Assembly (NCBI GenBank): GCA_045530865.1 | Contig: JAZSCX010000054.1 | Span: 1-29,869, forward strand | Reading direction: 5' to 3' | From: Avoscillospira sp045530865 | GTDB taxonomy: Bacteria > Bacillota > Clostridia > Oscillospirales > Oscillospiraceae | Length of the DNA stretch: 29,869 bases | Shown: positions 21,465 to 28,522 of the stretch, piece after piece | Position numbering within the stretch: the stretch's first letter is position 1 | How the letters are laid out: each line of letters opens with the position of its first letter | Notes under the pieces: model-generated | What the model saw: the letters and a program-made list of their open reading frames with translations, nothing else | Told to the model about the DNA's origin: nothing | Database searches by the model: none | Translations under genes and position numbers: made by a program

Positions 21465-22949
21465 ATGAAAAAGATCGGCTTTGATAATGAGAAATATCTG
21501 TCTCTGCAGTCGGAAAAGATCCGGCAGCGGGTGGCGCAGTTTGGCGGCAAGCTCTATCTGGAGTTTGGCGGCAAGCTTTTTGACGATTATCATGCCTCCC
21601 GCGTCCTGCCCGGCTTCCAGCCGGACAGCAAAATGAAGATGCTGCTGCAGCTGCGGGAACAGGCGGAGCTGGTCATTGCCATTTCTGCCGATGATATCGA
21701 AAAGAACAAGCGCCGCGGCGATCTGGGCATCACTTATGATGTGGACGTCATGCGCCTGATCGACTCCTTCCGGGAGTTTGGTCTCTATGTTGGCAGTGTT
21801 GTCCTGACCAAATTTCACGGTCAGAGCGCCGCTGAGGTGTTCCAGAACCGACTGGAGGCGCTGGGCGTCAAGGTCTACCGCCATTATCCCATTGCCGATT
21901 ATCCGTCCAATATCCCTCTGATCGTGTCCGAAGAGGGCTTCGGCAAAAACGACTACATCGAAACCACCCGTCCCATCGTGGTCATCACGGCCCCGGGCCC
22001 CGGCTCCGGCAAAATGGCCACGGCCCTGAGTCAGCTGTATCATGAGCACAAAAGGGGAATCCAGTCCGGCTACGCCAAGTATGAGACGTTCCCTGTTTGG
22101 AATCTGCCCCTGAAGCATCCCGTCAACCGGGCCTATGAAGCCGCCACCATCGATCTGGACGATGTGAATATGATCGACCCCTTCCATCTGGAAGCCTATG
22201 GTCAGACCACCGTCAACTACAACCGGGATGTGGAAATTTTCCCGGTTGTGGAAGCCATGTTCAAAAAGATCTACGGCGAGTGCCCCTACAAGAGCCCCAC
22301 GGATATGGGCGTCAATATGGTGGGCAACGCCATTGTGGATGATGAAGTCTGCCGGGAGGCCTCCAATCAGGAGGTCATCCGCCGCTACTATGAGACGGCC
22401 TGTCAGGTAAAGCGTGGCAATACCGCCGCTTCCCAGCTGCACAAGATGGAAATGCTCATGCGCTCCATGGAGCTGGAGCCGGAAATGCGCCGCACAGTCC
22501 CTGCCGCCCGGGAGACGGCAGCAAAGACCGGTGAGACTGCCATGGCCATCGAACTGGCCGATGGCAAGATCATCACCGGCAAGACCTCCGATCTCATGGG
22601 CGCCTCCTGCGCCGCCATGCTCAACGCGCTGAAATATCTGGCGGGCATTGCCGACCGGGTGAAGCTGATCTCTCCCGCCGTTCTGGAGCCCATTACCCAT
22701 CTGAAGGTGGAGCATCTGGGCAACCGCAATCCCCGTCTGCATACGGATGAGATGCTGATCGCCCTGTCCATGTGCGCCGCCACCAATCCTACGGCAGATC
22801 TGGCCATGGAGCAGCTGAGCAACCTGCAGGGTGCGGAAGTCCATTCCACGGTCATTCTCAGTCAGGTGGACGAAAACGTGTTCAAGAAGCTGGGCGCCCG
22901 GGTCACCTGTGAACCGGCCTACGAAAGCCAGAAACTCTATCATAAATAA
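21465..22949 (+). CDS. DUF1846 family protein, function unknown
   Basis: A 494-residue protein of the DUF1846 family, a conserved cytoplasmic family of Firmicutes and Actinobacteria. Recognisable segments are KIGFDNEKYLSLQSEKIRQR at the N-terminus, LYLEFGGKLFDDYHASRVLPGF, RRGDLGITYDVDVMRLID, ITAPGPGSGKMATALSQLYH (a P-loop-like Gly-rich stretch near residue 180), and HLGNRNPRLHTDEMLIALS near the C-terminus. The APGPGSGK stretch suggests nucleotide binding, which is inference. No membrane segment. Length matches the family. TGAGGGA lies before ATG 21465. Monocistronic, with a strong terminator. Confidence 0.85.
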   Translation: MKKIGFDNEKYLSLQSEKIRQRVAQFGGKLYLEFGGKLFDDYHASRVLPGFQPDSKMKMLLQLREQAELVIAISADDIEKNKRRGDLGITYDVDVMRLIDSFREFGLYVGSVVLTKFHGQSAAEVFQNRLEALGVKVYRHYPIADYPSNIPLIVSEEGFGKNDYIETTRPIVVITAPGPGSGKMATALSQLYHEHKRGIQSGYAKYETFPVWNLPLKHPVNRAYEAATIDLDDVNMIDPFHLEAYGQTTVNYNRDVEIFPVVEAMFKKIYGECPYKSPTDMGVNMVGNAIVDDEVCREASNQEVIRRYYETACQVKRGNTAASQLHKMEMLMRSMELEPEMRRTVPAARETAAKTGETAMAIELADGKIITGKTSDLMGASCAAMLNALKYLAGIADRVKLISPAVLEPITHLKVEHLGNRNPRLHTDEMLIALSMCAATNPTADLAMEQLSNLQGAEVHSTVILSQVDENVFKKLGARVTCEPAYESQKLYHK

Positions 22950-22953
22950 CCCA

Positions 22954-22983
22954 AACGGCGCAGGCCAAGCCTGCGCCGTTTTT
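22954..22983 (+). terminator. Terminator of the DUF1846 gene
   Basis: AACGGCGCAGG / CCTGCGCCGTT (11 bp, CCAAG loop) followed directly by T. Confidence 0.9.
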
Positions 22984-23009
22984 GTCGAAAAAAATTTTTA
23001 AAAAAGTGC

Positions 23010-23037
23010 TTGACAAACAGAATTAATCTGTTATAAT
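23010..23037 (+). promoter_or_regulatory. tRNA-Gly promoter
   Basis: Perfect TTGACA (23010-23015), a 16-base spacer and extended -10 TG-T-TATAAT (23029-23037), as expected for a stable RNA. Transcription starts near 23044, 14 bases before the tRNA. Confidence 0.88.
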
Positions 23038-23057
23038 TTGTCATGCATCTGAGAGAT

Positions 23058-23133
23058 GCGGGTGTAGCTCATCCGGTAGAGCGCCACCTTGCCAAGGTGG
23101 AGGTAGCGAGTTCGAGCCTCGTCACCCGCTCCA
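23058..23133 (+). tRNA. tRNA-Gly (anticodon GCC)
   Basis: A 76-base tRNA including an encoded CCA (23131-23133). The acceptor stem GCGGGTG (23058-23064) pairs with CACCCGC (23123-23129), with U as discriminator. The anticodon stem CCACC(T) / (A)GGTGG encloses TTGCCAA with anticodon GCC at 23091-23093. The T arm is GCGAG-TTCGAGC-CTCGT. It reads GGC and GGU, the main glycine codons in this window's genes. Confidence 0.97.
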
Positions 23134-23169
23134 AAAAACCTTTGTCTAAGACAAAGGTTTTTCTTTTTT
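23134..23169 (+). terminator. Terminator of tRNA-Gly
   Basis: AAAAACCTTTGTC / GACAAAGGTTTTT, perfect 13-bp arms with a TAA loop, starting right after the CCA and followed by C and six T. Confidence 0.92.
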
Positions 23170-23178
23170 ATAAATCAG

Positions 23179-23207
23179 TTGCCGAAACCGTCTGGCTGTG
23201 TTATTTT
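23179..23207 (+). promoter_or_regulatory. Putative promoter of the acyltransferase gene
   Basis: TTGCCG (23179-23184), a 17-base spacer and extended -10 TG-T-TATTTT (hexamer 23202-23207), 33 bases before the gene. Confidence 0.5.
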
Positions 23208-23240
23208 ATTCCAGTTAGAAAACTGAGAGGACGTGACCGC

Positions 23241-24500
23241 ATGGAACACATTCCGGTATATTATGGAAATGTGAAACCCTACGATACCACCAAGCCCCCC
23301 ATCCGCCAGCCCTTTATCTTCACCCTTCTTCTGATGATCCTCTGCCGCTTTATGCTGCTGTTTCTGCCCCATAAGCTGAAAAAAATCAGCATGGAAGGCC
23401 TGAAGCCCCCCTATATTCTCCTGTGCAACCATATGTATTTCGTGGATTTCTACTTCCAGTACACTTCCACCTGGCCCCACCGCAGCAATACCATCGTCTC
23501 CATCGACGGTTATTACCGCCGGCCCTTCCTGATGGAATGGCTGGGCTGCCTGTGCAAGCGGAAGTTTACCACCGATGTGAGCATCATCCGCTCCATCCGC
23601 AAAGTTCTGCGGGACTACGGCGATATTCTGTGCATGTATCCCGAAGCCCGCTACACCCCCATCGGCACCACCGCTGTGCTGCCGGATTCTCTTGCCAAGC
23701 TGGTAAAGCTGAACAAGGTTCCCGTTGTGGTGCTGCTGCACCACGGTAACTACCTCCACTCCCCTTTCTGGAACTTCCGGAAAAAGCGGAAGGTGCCCCT
23801 GTACACCACCATGACGCAGGTTCTGACCGCGGAACAAGTTCAGACCATGACCGTGGATGAGATTGACGCCGCTCTGCGCAAGGCTCTGACCTACGATGAA
23901 TACAAATGGCAGAAGGAGCAGAACATCCGCATCACGGAGCCCTTCCGGGCCGAAGGACTGCACAAGGTTCTCTATCAGTGCCCCCACTGCAAGGCCGAAA
24001 GCCGCATGAACAGCCGCGGCGCGGAACTTTTCTGCGAAGCCTGCGGCAAGGTCTGGGAGATGGACGAGCTGGGTCAGCTCCACGCCAAAGAGGGTGAAAC
24101 GGAATTCCCCCATATCCCCGACTGGTTCGAATGGGAGCGCAGCGAAGTCCGCGCCCAGCTGGAGGCAGGCACCTACCGCTTCGAGGACGATGTGGAGGTC
24201 TATTCCATGGTGGAGCCCTGGCGGTTCCGGAAGCTGGGCATGGGTCATCTGATCCATGATATGGAGGAAGGCTTTGTGATCACCGGCAATTACAATGACC
24301 GGGATTATCAGGTCGTCCGCCCGCCGCTGGGGATGTACAGCCTCCATGTGGAGTACGATTACTGCTATCTGCGCCCGGAGGACTGCGTGGATATTTCCAC
24401 CGATGATGACAGTCTGTACTGCTACCCCACCAAACAGAATGTGGTGACCAAGCTGAGCTTCGCCGTGGAAGAGCTTTACAAGATGAAAAAACAGGCATGA
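23241..24500 (+). CDS. PlsC-like acyltransferase with inserted zinc ribbon
   Basis: A 419-residue protein. Residues 1-200 look like a lysophospholipid/1-acylglycerol-phosphate acyltransferase: one hydrophobic segment (about 24-43), the catalytic HxxxxD as His64-MYFV-Asp69 in CNHMYFVD, and MYPEARYTP (132-140) in place of the usual PEGTR. Residues 245-272 form a zinc ribbon (Cys247, Cys250, Cys265, Cys268). The C-terminal part (about 285-419) is a separate region with many Tyr/Trp and Asp residues that I do not recognise. It probably acylates a lipid at the inner membrane face; the exact substrate is unknown. ATG 23241 follows AGAGGA. The longer reading frame runs through the tRNA and is rejected. 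Confidence 0.8.
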   Translation: MEHIPVYYGNVKPYDTTKPPIRQPFIFTLLLMILCRFMLLFLPHKLKKISMEGLKPPYILLCNHMYFVDFYFQYTSTWPHRSNTIVSIDGYYRRPFLMEWLGCLCKRKFTTDVSIIRSIRKVLRDYGDILCMYPEARYTPIGTTAVLPDSLAKLVKLNKVPVVVLLHHGNYLHSPFWNFRKKRKVPLYTTMTQVLTAEQVQTMTVDEIDAALRKALTYDEYKWQKEQNIRITEPFRAEGLHKVLYQCPHCKAESRMNSRGAELFCEACGKVWEMDELGQLHAKEGETEFPHIPDWFEWERSEVRAQLEAGTYRFEDDVEVYSMVEPWRFRKLGMGHLIHDMEEGFVITGNYNDRDYQVVRPPLGMYSLHVEYDYCYLRPEDCVDISTDDDSLYCYPTKQNVVTKLSFAVEELYKMKKQA

Positions 24501-24513
24501 TATGTCCGGTTTT

Positions 24514-24541
24514 CGGCGGCCAAGGGTCTGGCCGCCCTACG
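24514..24541. repeat. Intergenic hairpin repeat (type A)
   Basis: GGCGGCCA (24515-24522) and TGGCCGCC (24529-24536) around AGGGTC, followed by CTAC. It is almost the same as the copy at 6239-6267. Confidence 0.65.
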
Positions 24542-24559
24542 GGTTCATAATGACACAAA

Positions 24560-24584
24560 GAACGCACCGCTCAGCGGTGCGTTC
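24560..24584. terminator. Terminator between convergent genes
   Basis: GAACGCACCGC / GCGGTGCGTTC, a perfect 11-bp stem with TCA loop, between the acyltransferase and the coiled-coil gene. T tracts are modest. Confidence 0.75.
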
Positions 24585-24591
24585 CTCGTAT

Positions 24592-25434
24592 TTACGACTT
24601 GCCGCCGCAGACCTCGCAGGGGCCGAAGCCGTTGTTTTCCGCCAGCTTCCGGCTGTACGCCCAGAAGTTGCTGCGGCTGAATTCTTCGCAGTCGTAGGTG
24701 TGGTAGACCCGGGAATTGTCGTTCTCCACAAACACCACATATTTGTCCATAAAATCTGCCTTGGTCTTGTATTCCTTGGTGCTGGTCTTCAGATCGATCA
24801 GCGTTTTTTTGCTTTCCTCCAGTTCTTCCGTCAGGCTTTTGATGTTCTCTTCCAGTTCTTCCTCCAGCAGCAGGAGCTGTTCGTTTTCTTCTTCGATCCG
24901 CGCCATATCCGCAAGGGCCTTGGTCAGGTCATATTCGCTCTGGGTCTGGTTGCCCTGACTGTCGGAAAGCTCTTTTTTCAGATCGCTGATCTCCGCATCC
25001 CGCAGTTCCAGAGACGCCTGTACCGTTTCGATCTGCTGCTGCAGCGTTTCCATCTGCGCTTCCAGCTCTTCTCGTTCCTTTTCCCGCAGCAGCAGGTCCG
25101 CCTCTTTGGTTGCCAGCCGGGTGCGCTCCACCTTCAGATCGTTGTACTGCCAGATCACAAACGCCAGCAGCCCGGCAAGCATCAGACTGACCAGAATCAG
25201 CGCCACGATCAGACCGGTTCTTTTCGCTGTTTTTTTCTCTTTTTTGACCGCCACAGGAGCCTGAGACCCAGCGCGCTTCACCGGCTGCGGCGTCTGCATC
25301 CGACCGGTGGGTGCAAGATGGCGTACCGGCGGGTTCAGCTCGTCAAACAGGGAAGCACCGGGATTCAGACTGCATTCCAGACAGAACAGTTCCCCCTCAG
25401 GGATTTCTTTGCCGCATTTGATACACTGATTCAT
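24592..25434 (-). CDS. Zinc-ribbon, single-pass coiled-coil protein with C-terminal Cys/His motif
   Basis: A 280-residue protein with four parts. The N-terminal zinc ribbon has Cys4, Cys7, Cys18 and Cys21 (CIKCGKEI and CLEC). A Pro-rich, then Lys-rich linker is followed by one membrane segment (about 74-96). A long Glu/Leu-rich coiled coil (about 97-230) comes next. The C-terminal domain holds His245-x3-Cys249 and PC-x2-C (Cys273, Cys276). With the zinc ribbon inside, the coiled coil and last domain would be outside the cell. The last domain resembles that of the ComEC-like lipoprotein at 8995. ATG 25434 follows AAAGGTG; the longer frame has no such site. Specific function unknown. Confidence 0.8.
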   Translation of the reverse strand: MNQCIKCGKEIPEGELFCLECSLNPGASLFDELNPPVRHLAPTGRMQTPQPVKRAGSQAPVAVKKEKKTAKRTGLIVALILVSLMLAGLLAFVIWQYNDLKVERTRLATKEADLLLREKEREELEAQMETLQQQIETVQASLELRDAEISDLKKELSDSQGNQTQSEYDLTKALADMARIEEENEQLLLLEEELEENIKSLTEELEESKKTLIDLKTSTKEYKTKADFMDKYVVFVENDNSRVYHTYDCEEFSRSNFWAYSRKLAENNGFGPCEVCGGKS

Positions 25435-25466
25435 GCACGCCACACCTTTCCTGTGTTCTAAAAAAC

Positions 25467-25495
25467 AGTGTACCATGAATCGGCAGATTTGGCAA
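25467..25495 (-). promoter_or_regulatory. Promoter of the coiled-coil gene
   Basis: Minus strand: TTGCCA (25490-25495), a 17-base spacer and extended -10 TG-G-TACACT (hexamer 25467-25472). Between here and 25627 I see no gene. Confidence 0.7.
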
Positions 25496-25627
25496 GTTTT
25501 CGGCTCAGAAAGCCTGACATTCGCCCTGCCTGTTTCCTCCACAGGAACAGCGTAACGCATATTTCACATATCCCCCCTCCCCCCATTTGGGCATAGTTGC
25601 CAATTCGCAAAACTTTGCCAAATTTCG

Positions 25628-25656
25628 TTGACTTAATCAGTAAATCTTGATAGAAT
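25628..25656 (+). promoter_or_regulatory. Promoter of the CODH/ACS operon
   Basis: TTGACT (25628-25633), a 17-base spacer and extended -10 TG-A-TAGAAT (hexamer 25651-25656). Transcription starts near 25663, giving a 137-base leader to cooS. Confidence 0.8.
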
Positions 25657-25662
25657 AGGGGC

Positions 25663-25799
25663 AGTGAAAAGGTGCGTCCGGAAGCAGAAATCTGCGTCCG
25701 GTCGTTCTGCTATGGGAAAAAGGGAGTTTTTGCAGCCTGTTCTGCACCGTTTTTTTCCAAAACCGCGAAAACATTATTTTAAGTAGGAGGAACACTACA
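25663..25799 (+). promoter_or_regulatory. Structured leader of the CODH/ACS operon
   Basis: The leader has two direct copies of TGCGTCCGG (25673-25681 and 25693-25701). It can form CCGGAAGCAGA / TCTGCGTCCGG (one mismatch), then a weak hairpin TGCAG / CTGCA followed by CCG and seven T (25750-25756), which is attenuator-like. An in-frame reading of 40 codons (GTG 25664 or ATG 25712 to TAG 25784) encodes a very basic peptide and stops at the cooS ribosome site. I recognise no known riboswitch class. Confidence 0.45.
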
Positions 25800-27701
25800 T
25801 TGAAGGATTGGGATCGCTTAATCACAATTGAAGAAATGGAACAGGCGACTGCGTCCCTGCTGGAGACTGCCGATAAGGTCGGCGCCGATACCTGGCAGCA
25901 GCGCGTCAAGAACCAGACCCCCCACTGCGGCTTCGGCGAAGCAGGCACCTGCTGCCGGATCTGCTCCATGGGCCCCTGCCGCATCACTCCCAAGGCTCCC
26001 CGCGGCATCTGCGGCTGCGACGTTCACGGTATCGTCGGCCGTAACTACCTGCGCTTCACCGTTGGTGGTACCGCAACCCACTCCGACCACGGCCGTGAGA
26101 TCATGCACACCCTGCACGAGACCCGTGAGGGCGGCAACTACACCGTCAAGGATCCTGAAAAGCTGATCCGCATCGCCAAGGAATGGGGCGTTGAGACGGA
26201 AGGTAAGGACATCTATGCTCTGGCTCATGAGATGGCTGAGATCGGCCTGCTGGAATACGGCAAGCCCTTCGGCACCCAGAAGTTCATCGAGCGTGTACAT
26301 CCCCATACCCGTCAGCTGTGGAAGGACGCAGAGATCGAGCCCCGCGCCATCGACCGCGAAGTCGTCACCGCTCTGCACATGACCCATATGGGCTGCTCTT
26401 CCGAGCCCACCGCTCTGATCCGTCAGTCCCTGCGTGCCGGTCTGGCCGATGGCTGGGGCGGCTCCATGATGGGCACCGAGTTCTCCGACGTCATGTTCGG
26501 CACTCCCAAGGTCATGGATACCGAGGCCAACCTGGGCGTTATGGACAAGGACATGGTCAACATCATCGTCCACGGCCACGATCCCTCCCTGTCTGAGATG
26601 ATCGTGTTCTATGCAAACGACCCCGAAATGATCGCTCTGGCCAAGTCCGTTGGCGCCAAGGGTATCAACATCGCCGGTGTCTGCTGCACCGCCAACGAAG
26701 TCGCCATGCGCCACGGCATCCCCATGGCCGGCAACTTCCTGTCTCAGGAAAATGTCGTCCTGACCGGCGCCTGCGAAGCCATCGTTGTTGACGTGCAGTG
26801 CATCTTCCCCGCACTGGGCCCCCTGGCCAAGTGCTTCCACACCAAGTTTATCACCACCTCCCCCATCGCTCAGATCCCCGATTCCGAGTTCATCCGCTTC
26901 AGCCCCGAAACTGCCGGCGAATCCGCAAAGGCAATCGTGAAGATGGCTGTTGAGAACTTCACCAACCGGAAGGCCGAGCTGGTCAACATCCCCAACCAGA
27001 AGACCAAGGCCCGTGTCGGCTACTCCGTCGAGACCATCAAGAAGACTCTGGACGGCGTCTGCAACTCCCATGTGGACGAGATGGGCACTCTGAAGCCCCT
27101 GGCTGATGTTGTCAAGGCCGGTGTTCTCCGCGGCGCTGTGGCCATGGTCGGCTGCAACAACCCCAAGGTCCGTCCTGACTACGGTCACATCGAAATGATG
27201 AAGACCCTGCTGAAGAACGACATCATTCTGGTCGTCACCGGCTGCTCCGCTCAGGCTGCTGCCAAGGCCGGCCTGATGGACCCCGAAGCCAAGGAATTCT
27301 GCGGCGAAGGTCTGAAGCGTGTCTGCGAACTGGTCGGCATTCCTCCCGTTCTGCACATGGGCTCCTGCGTTGACATCTCCCGTATGATGATTCTGGTCTC
27401 TGATCTGGCAAAGGATTGGGGCTGCAATATTTCCGAACTCCCCGCCGTCGGCTGTGCTCCCGAATGGATGTCCGAAAAGGCCGTTTCCATCGGTAACTAC
27501 GTCGTCGCCACCGGTATCGACACCTTCCTGGGCGTTGATCCCTACTCCAAGGGCTCCACGGAAGTCACCCGCCTGCTGCAGGGCGAGGACGGCATCAAGC
27601 AGTGGGTCGAAGCCAACTTCACTGTCGAAACCGACATGGAGAAGCTGTGCCAGAAGATGATGGACGCCATCGAAGCAAAGCGCGATCATCTGGGCATCTA
27701 A
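25800..27701 (+). CDS. cooS: Anaerobic carbon monoxide dehydrogenase catalytic subunit
   Basis: Ni-Fe CO dehydrogenase (CO + H2O to CO2 + 2H+ + 2e-), 633 residues, usual family length. The N-terminal Cys cluster region (Cys43, 51, 52, 55, 60, 71, 73; GTCCRICSMGPCRI) holds the B- and D-cluster ligands. C-cluster ligands lie in GVCCTANE, GACEAIVVDVQC, VGCNNP, VVTGCSAQAA and MGSCVDISRM. The start is TTG at 25800, nine bases after AGGAGG; no ATG lies in a better position. It heads the operon with cooC (28 bases on) and acsB, so it is the CODH part of a CODH/acetyl-CoA synthase (AcsA role), feeding CO to AcsB. Codon use is very biased, indicating high expression. Confidence 0.97.
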   Translation: MKDWDRLITIEEMEQATASLLETADKVGADTWQQRVKNQTPHCGFGEAGTCCRICSMGPCRITPKAPRGICGCDVHGIVGRNYLRFTVGGTATHSDHGREIMHTLHETREGGNYTVKDPEKLIRIAKEWGVETEGKDIYALAHEMAEIGLLEYGKPFGTQKFIERVHPHTRQLWKDAEIEPRAIDREVVTALHMTHMGCSSEPTALIRQSLRAGLADGWGGSMMGTEFSDVMFGTPKVMDTEANLGVMDKDMVNIIVHGHDPSLSEMIVFYANDPEMIALAKSVGAKGINIAGVCCTANEVAMRHGIPMAGNFLSQENVVLTGACEAIVVDVQCIFPALGPLAKCFHTKFITTSPIAQIPDSEFIRFSPETAGESAKAIVKMAVENFTNRKAELVNIPNQKTKARVGYSVETIKKTLDGVCNSHVDEMGTLKPLADVVKAGVLRGAVAMVGCNNPKVRPDYGHIEMMKTLLKNDIILVVTGCSAQAAAKAGLMDPEAKEFCGEGLKRVCELVGIPPVLHMGSCVDISRMMILVSDLAKDWGCNISELPAVGCAPEWMSEKAVSIGNYVVATGIDTFLGVDPYSKGSTEVTRLLQGEDGIKQWVEANFTVETDMEKLCQKMMDAIEAKRDHLGI

Positions 27702-27729
27702 TTACATCTGATATCCGAGGTCTTAACTC

Positions 27730-28497
27730 ATGAAAATCGCAGTCACCGGCAAGGGCGGCGTGGGCAAAACCACCCTGTCCTCCACCCTGGCAAGACTGTA
27801 CGCCGCCGAAGGCCGCAATGTACTGGCCGCCGACGTGGATCCCGATGCCAATCTGGGCCTTGCCCTTGGCCTGACAGAGGAAGAGGTCAATCAGATCGTC
27901 CCTGTCGCCAAAATGAAGGAACTGGCAAAGGAGCGTACCGCCGCCAACGAAAGCAACACCTTCTACAAGCTGAACCCGCAGGTCTCCGATCTGCCGGACA
28001 AGCTGTCCAAGGACATTAACGGCGTGAAGCTGTTGGTCATGGGCACCATTGATACCGGCGGCACCGGCTGCGTCTGTCCCGAGCATGTGATGCTCAAGAG
28101 CATCCTGTCCAGTCTGGTTTTCCGCAAGGATGACGTGGTCATCATGGATATGGAAGCCGGTCTGGAGCATCTGGGCCGCGGCACTGCCAGCATGATGGAT
28201 CAGTTCATCGTGGTCATTGAACCCGGTGCCCGCTCCATCCAGACCTACGAAAAGATCAAGCAGCTTGCAAGAGACATCGGTGTGCACAAGGTTCGGGTGG
28301 TGGCTAACAAGATCCGCAATGACGCCGACCGGGCGTTCATCCGCAGCCGCATCCCTGCTGAGGATCTGCTGGGCTTCATGAGCTACAATGCCGACGTCAT
28401 CGACGCCGACCGCAGAGGCCTCTCTCCGTATGATTGCAGCCCCGAAGCTGTGGACGAAGTCCGCGCCATCAAGGCTGTGATCGATGCAAATGACTAA
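27730..28497 (+). CDS. cooC: CODH nickel-insertion ATPase CooC
   Basis: A 255-residue MinD/SIMIBI-class P-loop ATPase. The deviant Walker A is GKGGVGKTT (7-15) with the signature Lys; AADVDPDANLG holds the switch region. Cys114 and Cys116 in CVCPEH form the Cys-x-Cys nickel site that bridges the dimer, and VIMDMEAGLEHLGRG follows. Such proteins load nickel into the CODH C-cluster (CooC) or the AcsB A-cluster (AcsF); both belong to this family and the sequence alone does not separate them. GAGGT eight bases upstream supports the start. It lies between cooS and acsB with short gaps. Confidence 0.93.
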   Translation: MKIAVTGKGGVGKTTLSSTLARLYAAEGRNVLAADVDPDANLGLALGLTEEEVNQIVPVAKMKELAKERTAANESNTFYKLNPQVSDLPDKLSKDINGVKLLVMGTIDTGGTGCVCPEHVMLKSILSSLVFRKDDVVIMDMEAGLEHLGRGTASMMDQFIVVIEPGARSIQTYEKIKQLARDIGVHKVRVVANKIRNDADRAFIRSRIPAEDLLGFMSYNADVIDADRRGLSPYDCSPEAVDEVRAIKAVIDAND

Positions 28498-28522
28498 TAG
28501 GTTTTCGAAAGGAATGAATAGA

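Noticed and set aside
23043..23240. N-terminal extension of the acyltransferase reading frame through the tRNA-Gly gene
   Set aside because: The frame is open by chance across a tRNA and its terminator; the ATG at 23241 with AGAGGA upstream starts a normal protein.
25664..25786. 40-codon basic ORF in the cooS leader as a firm gene
   Set aside because: The GTG start would be almost at the transcript's 5' end and the internal ATG has no ribosome site. It is kept only as a possibility in the leader entry.
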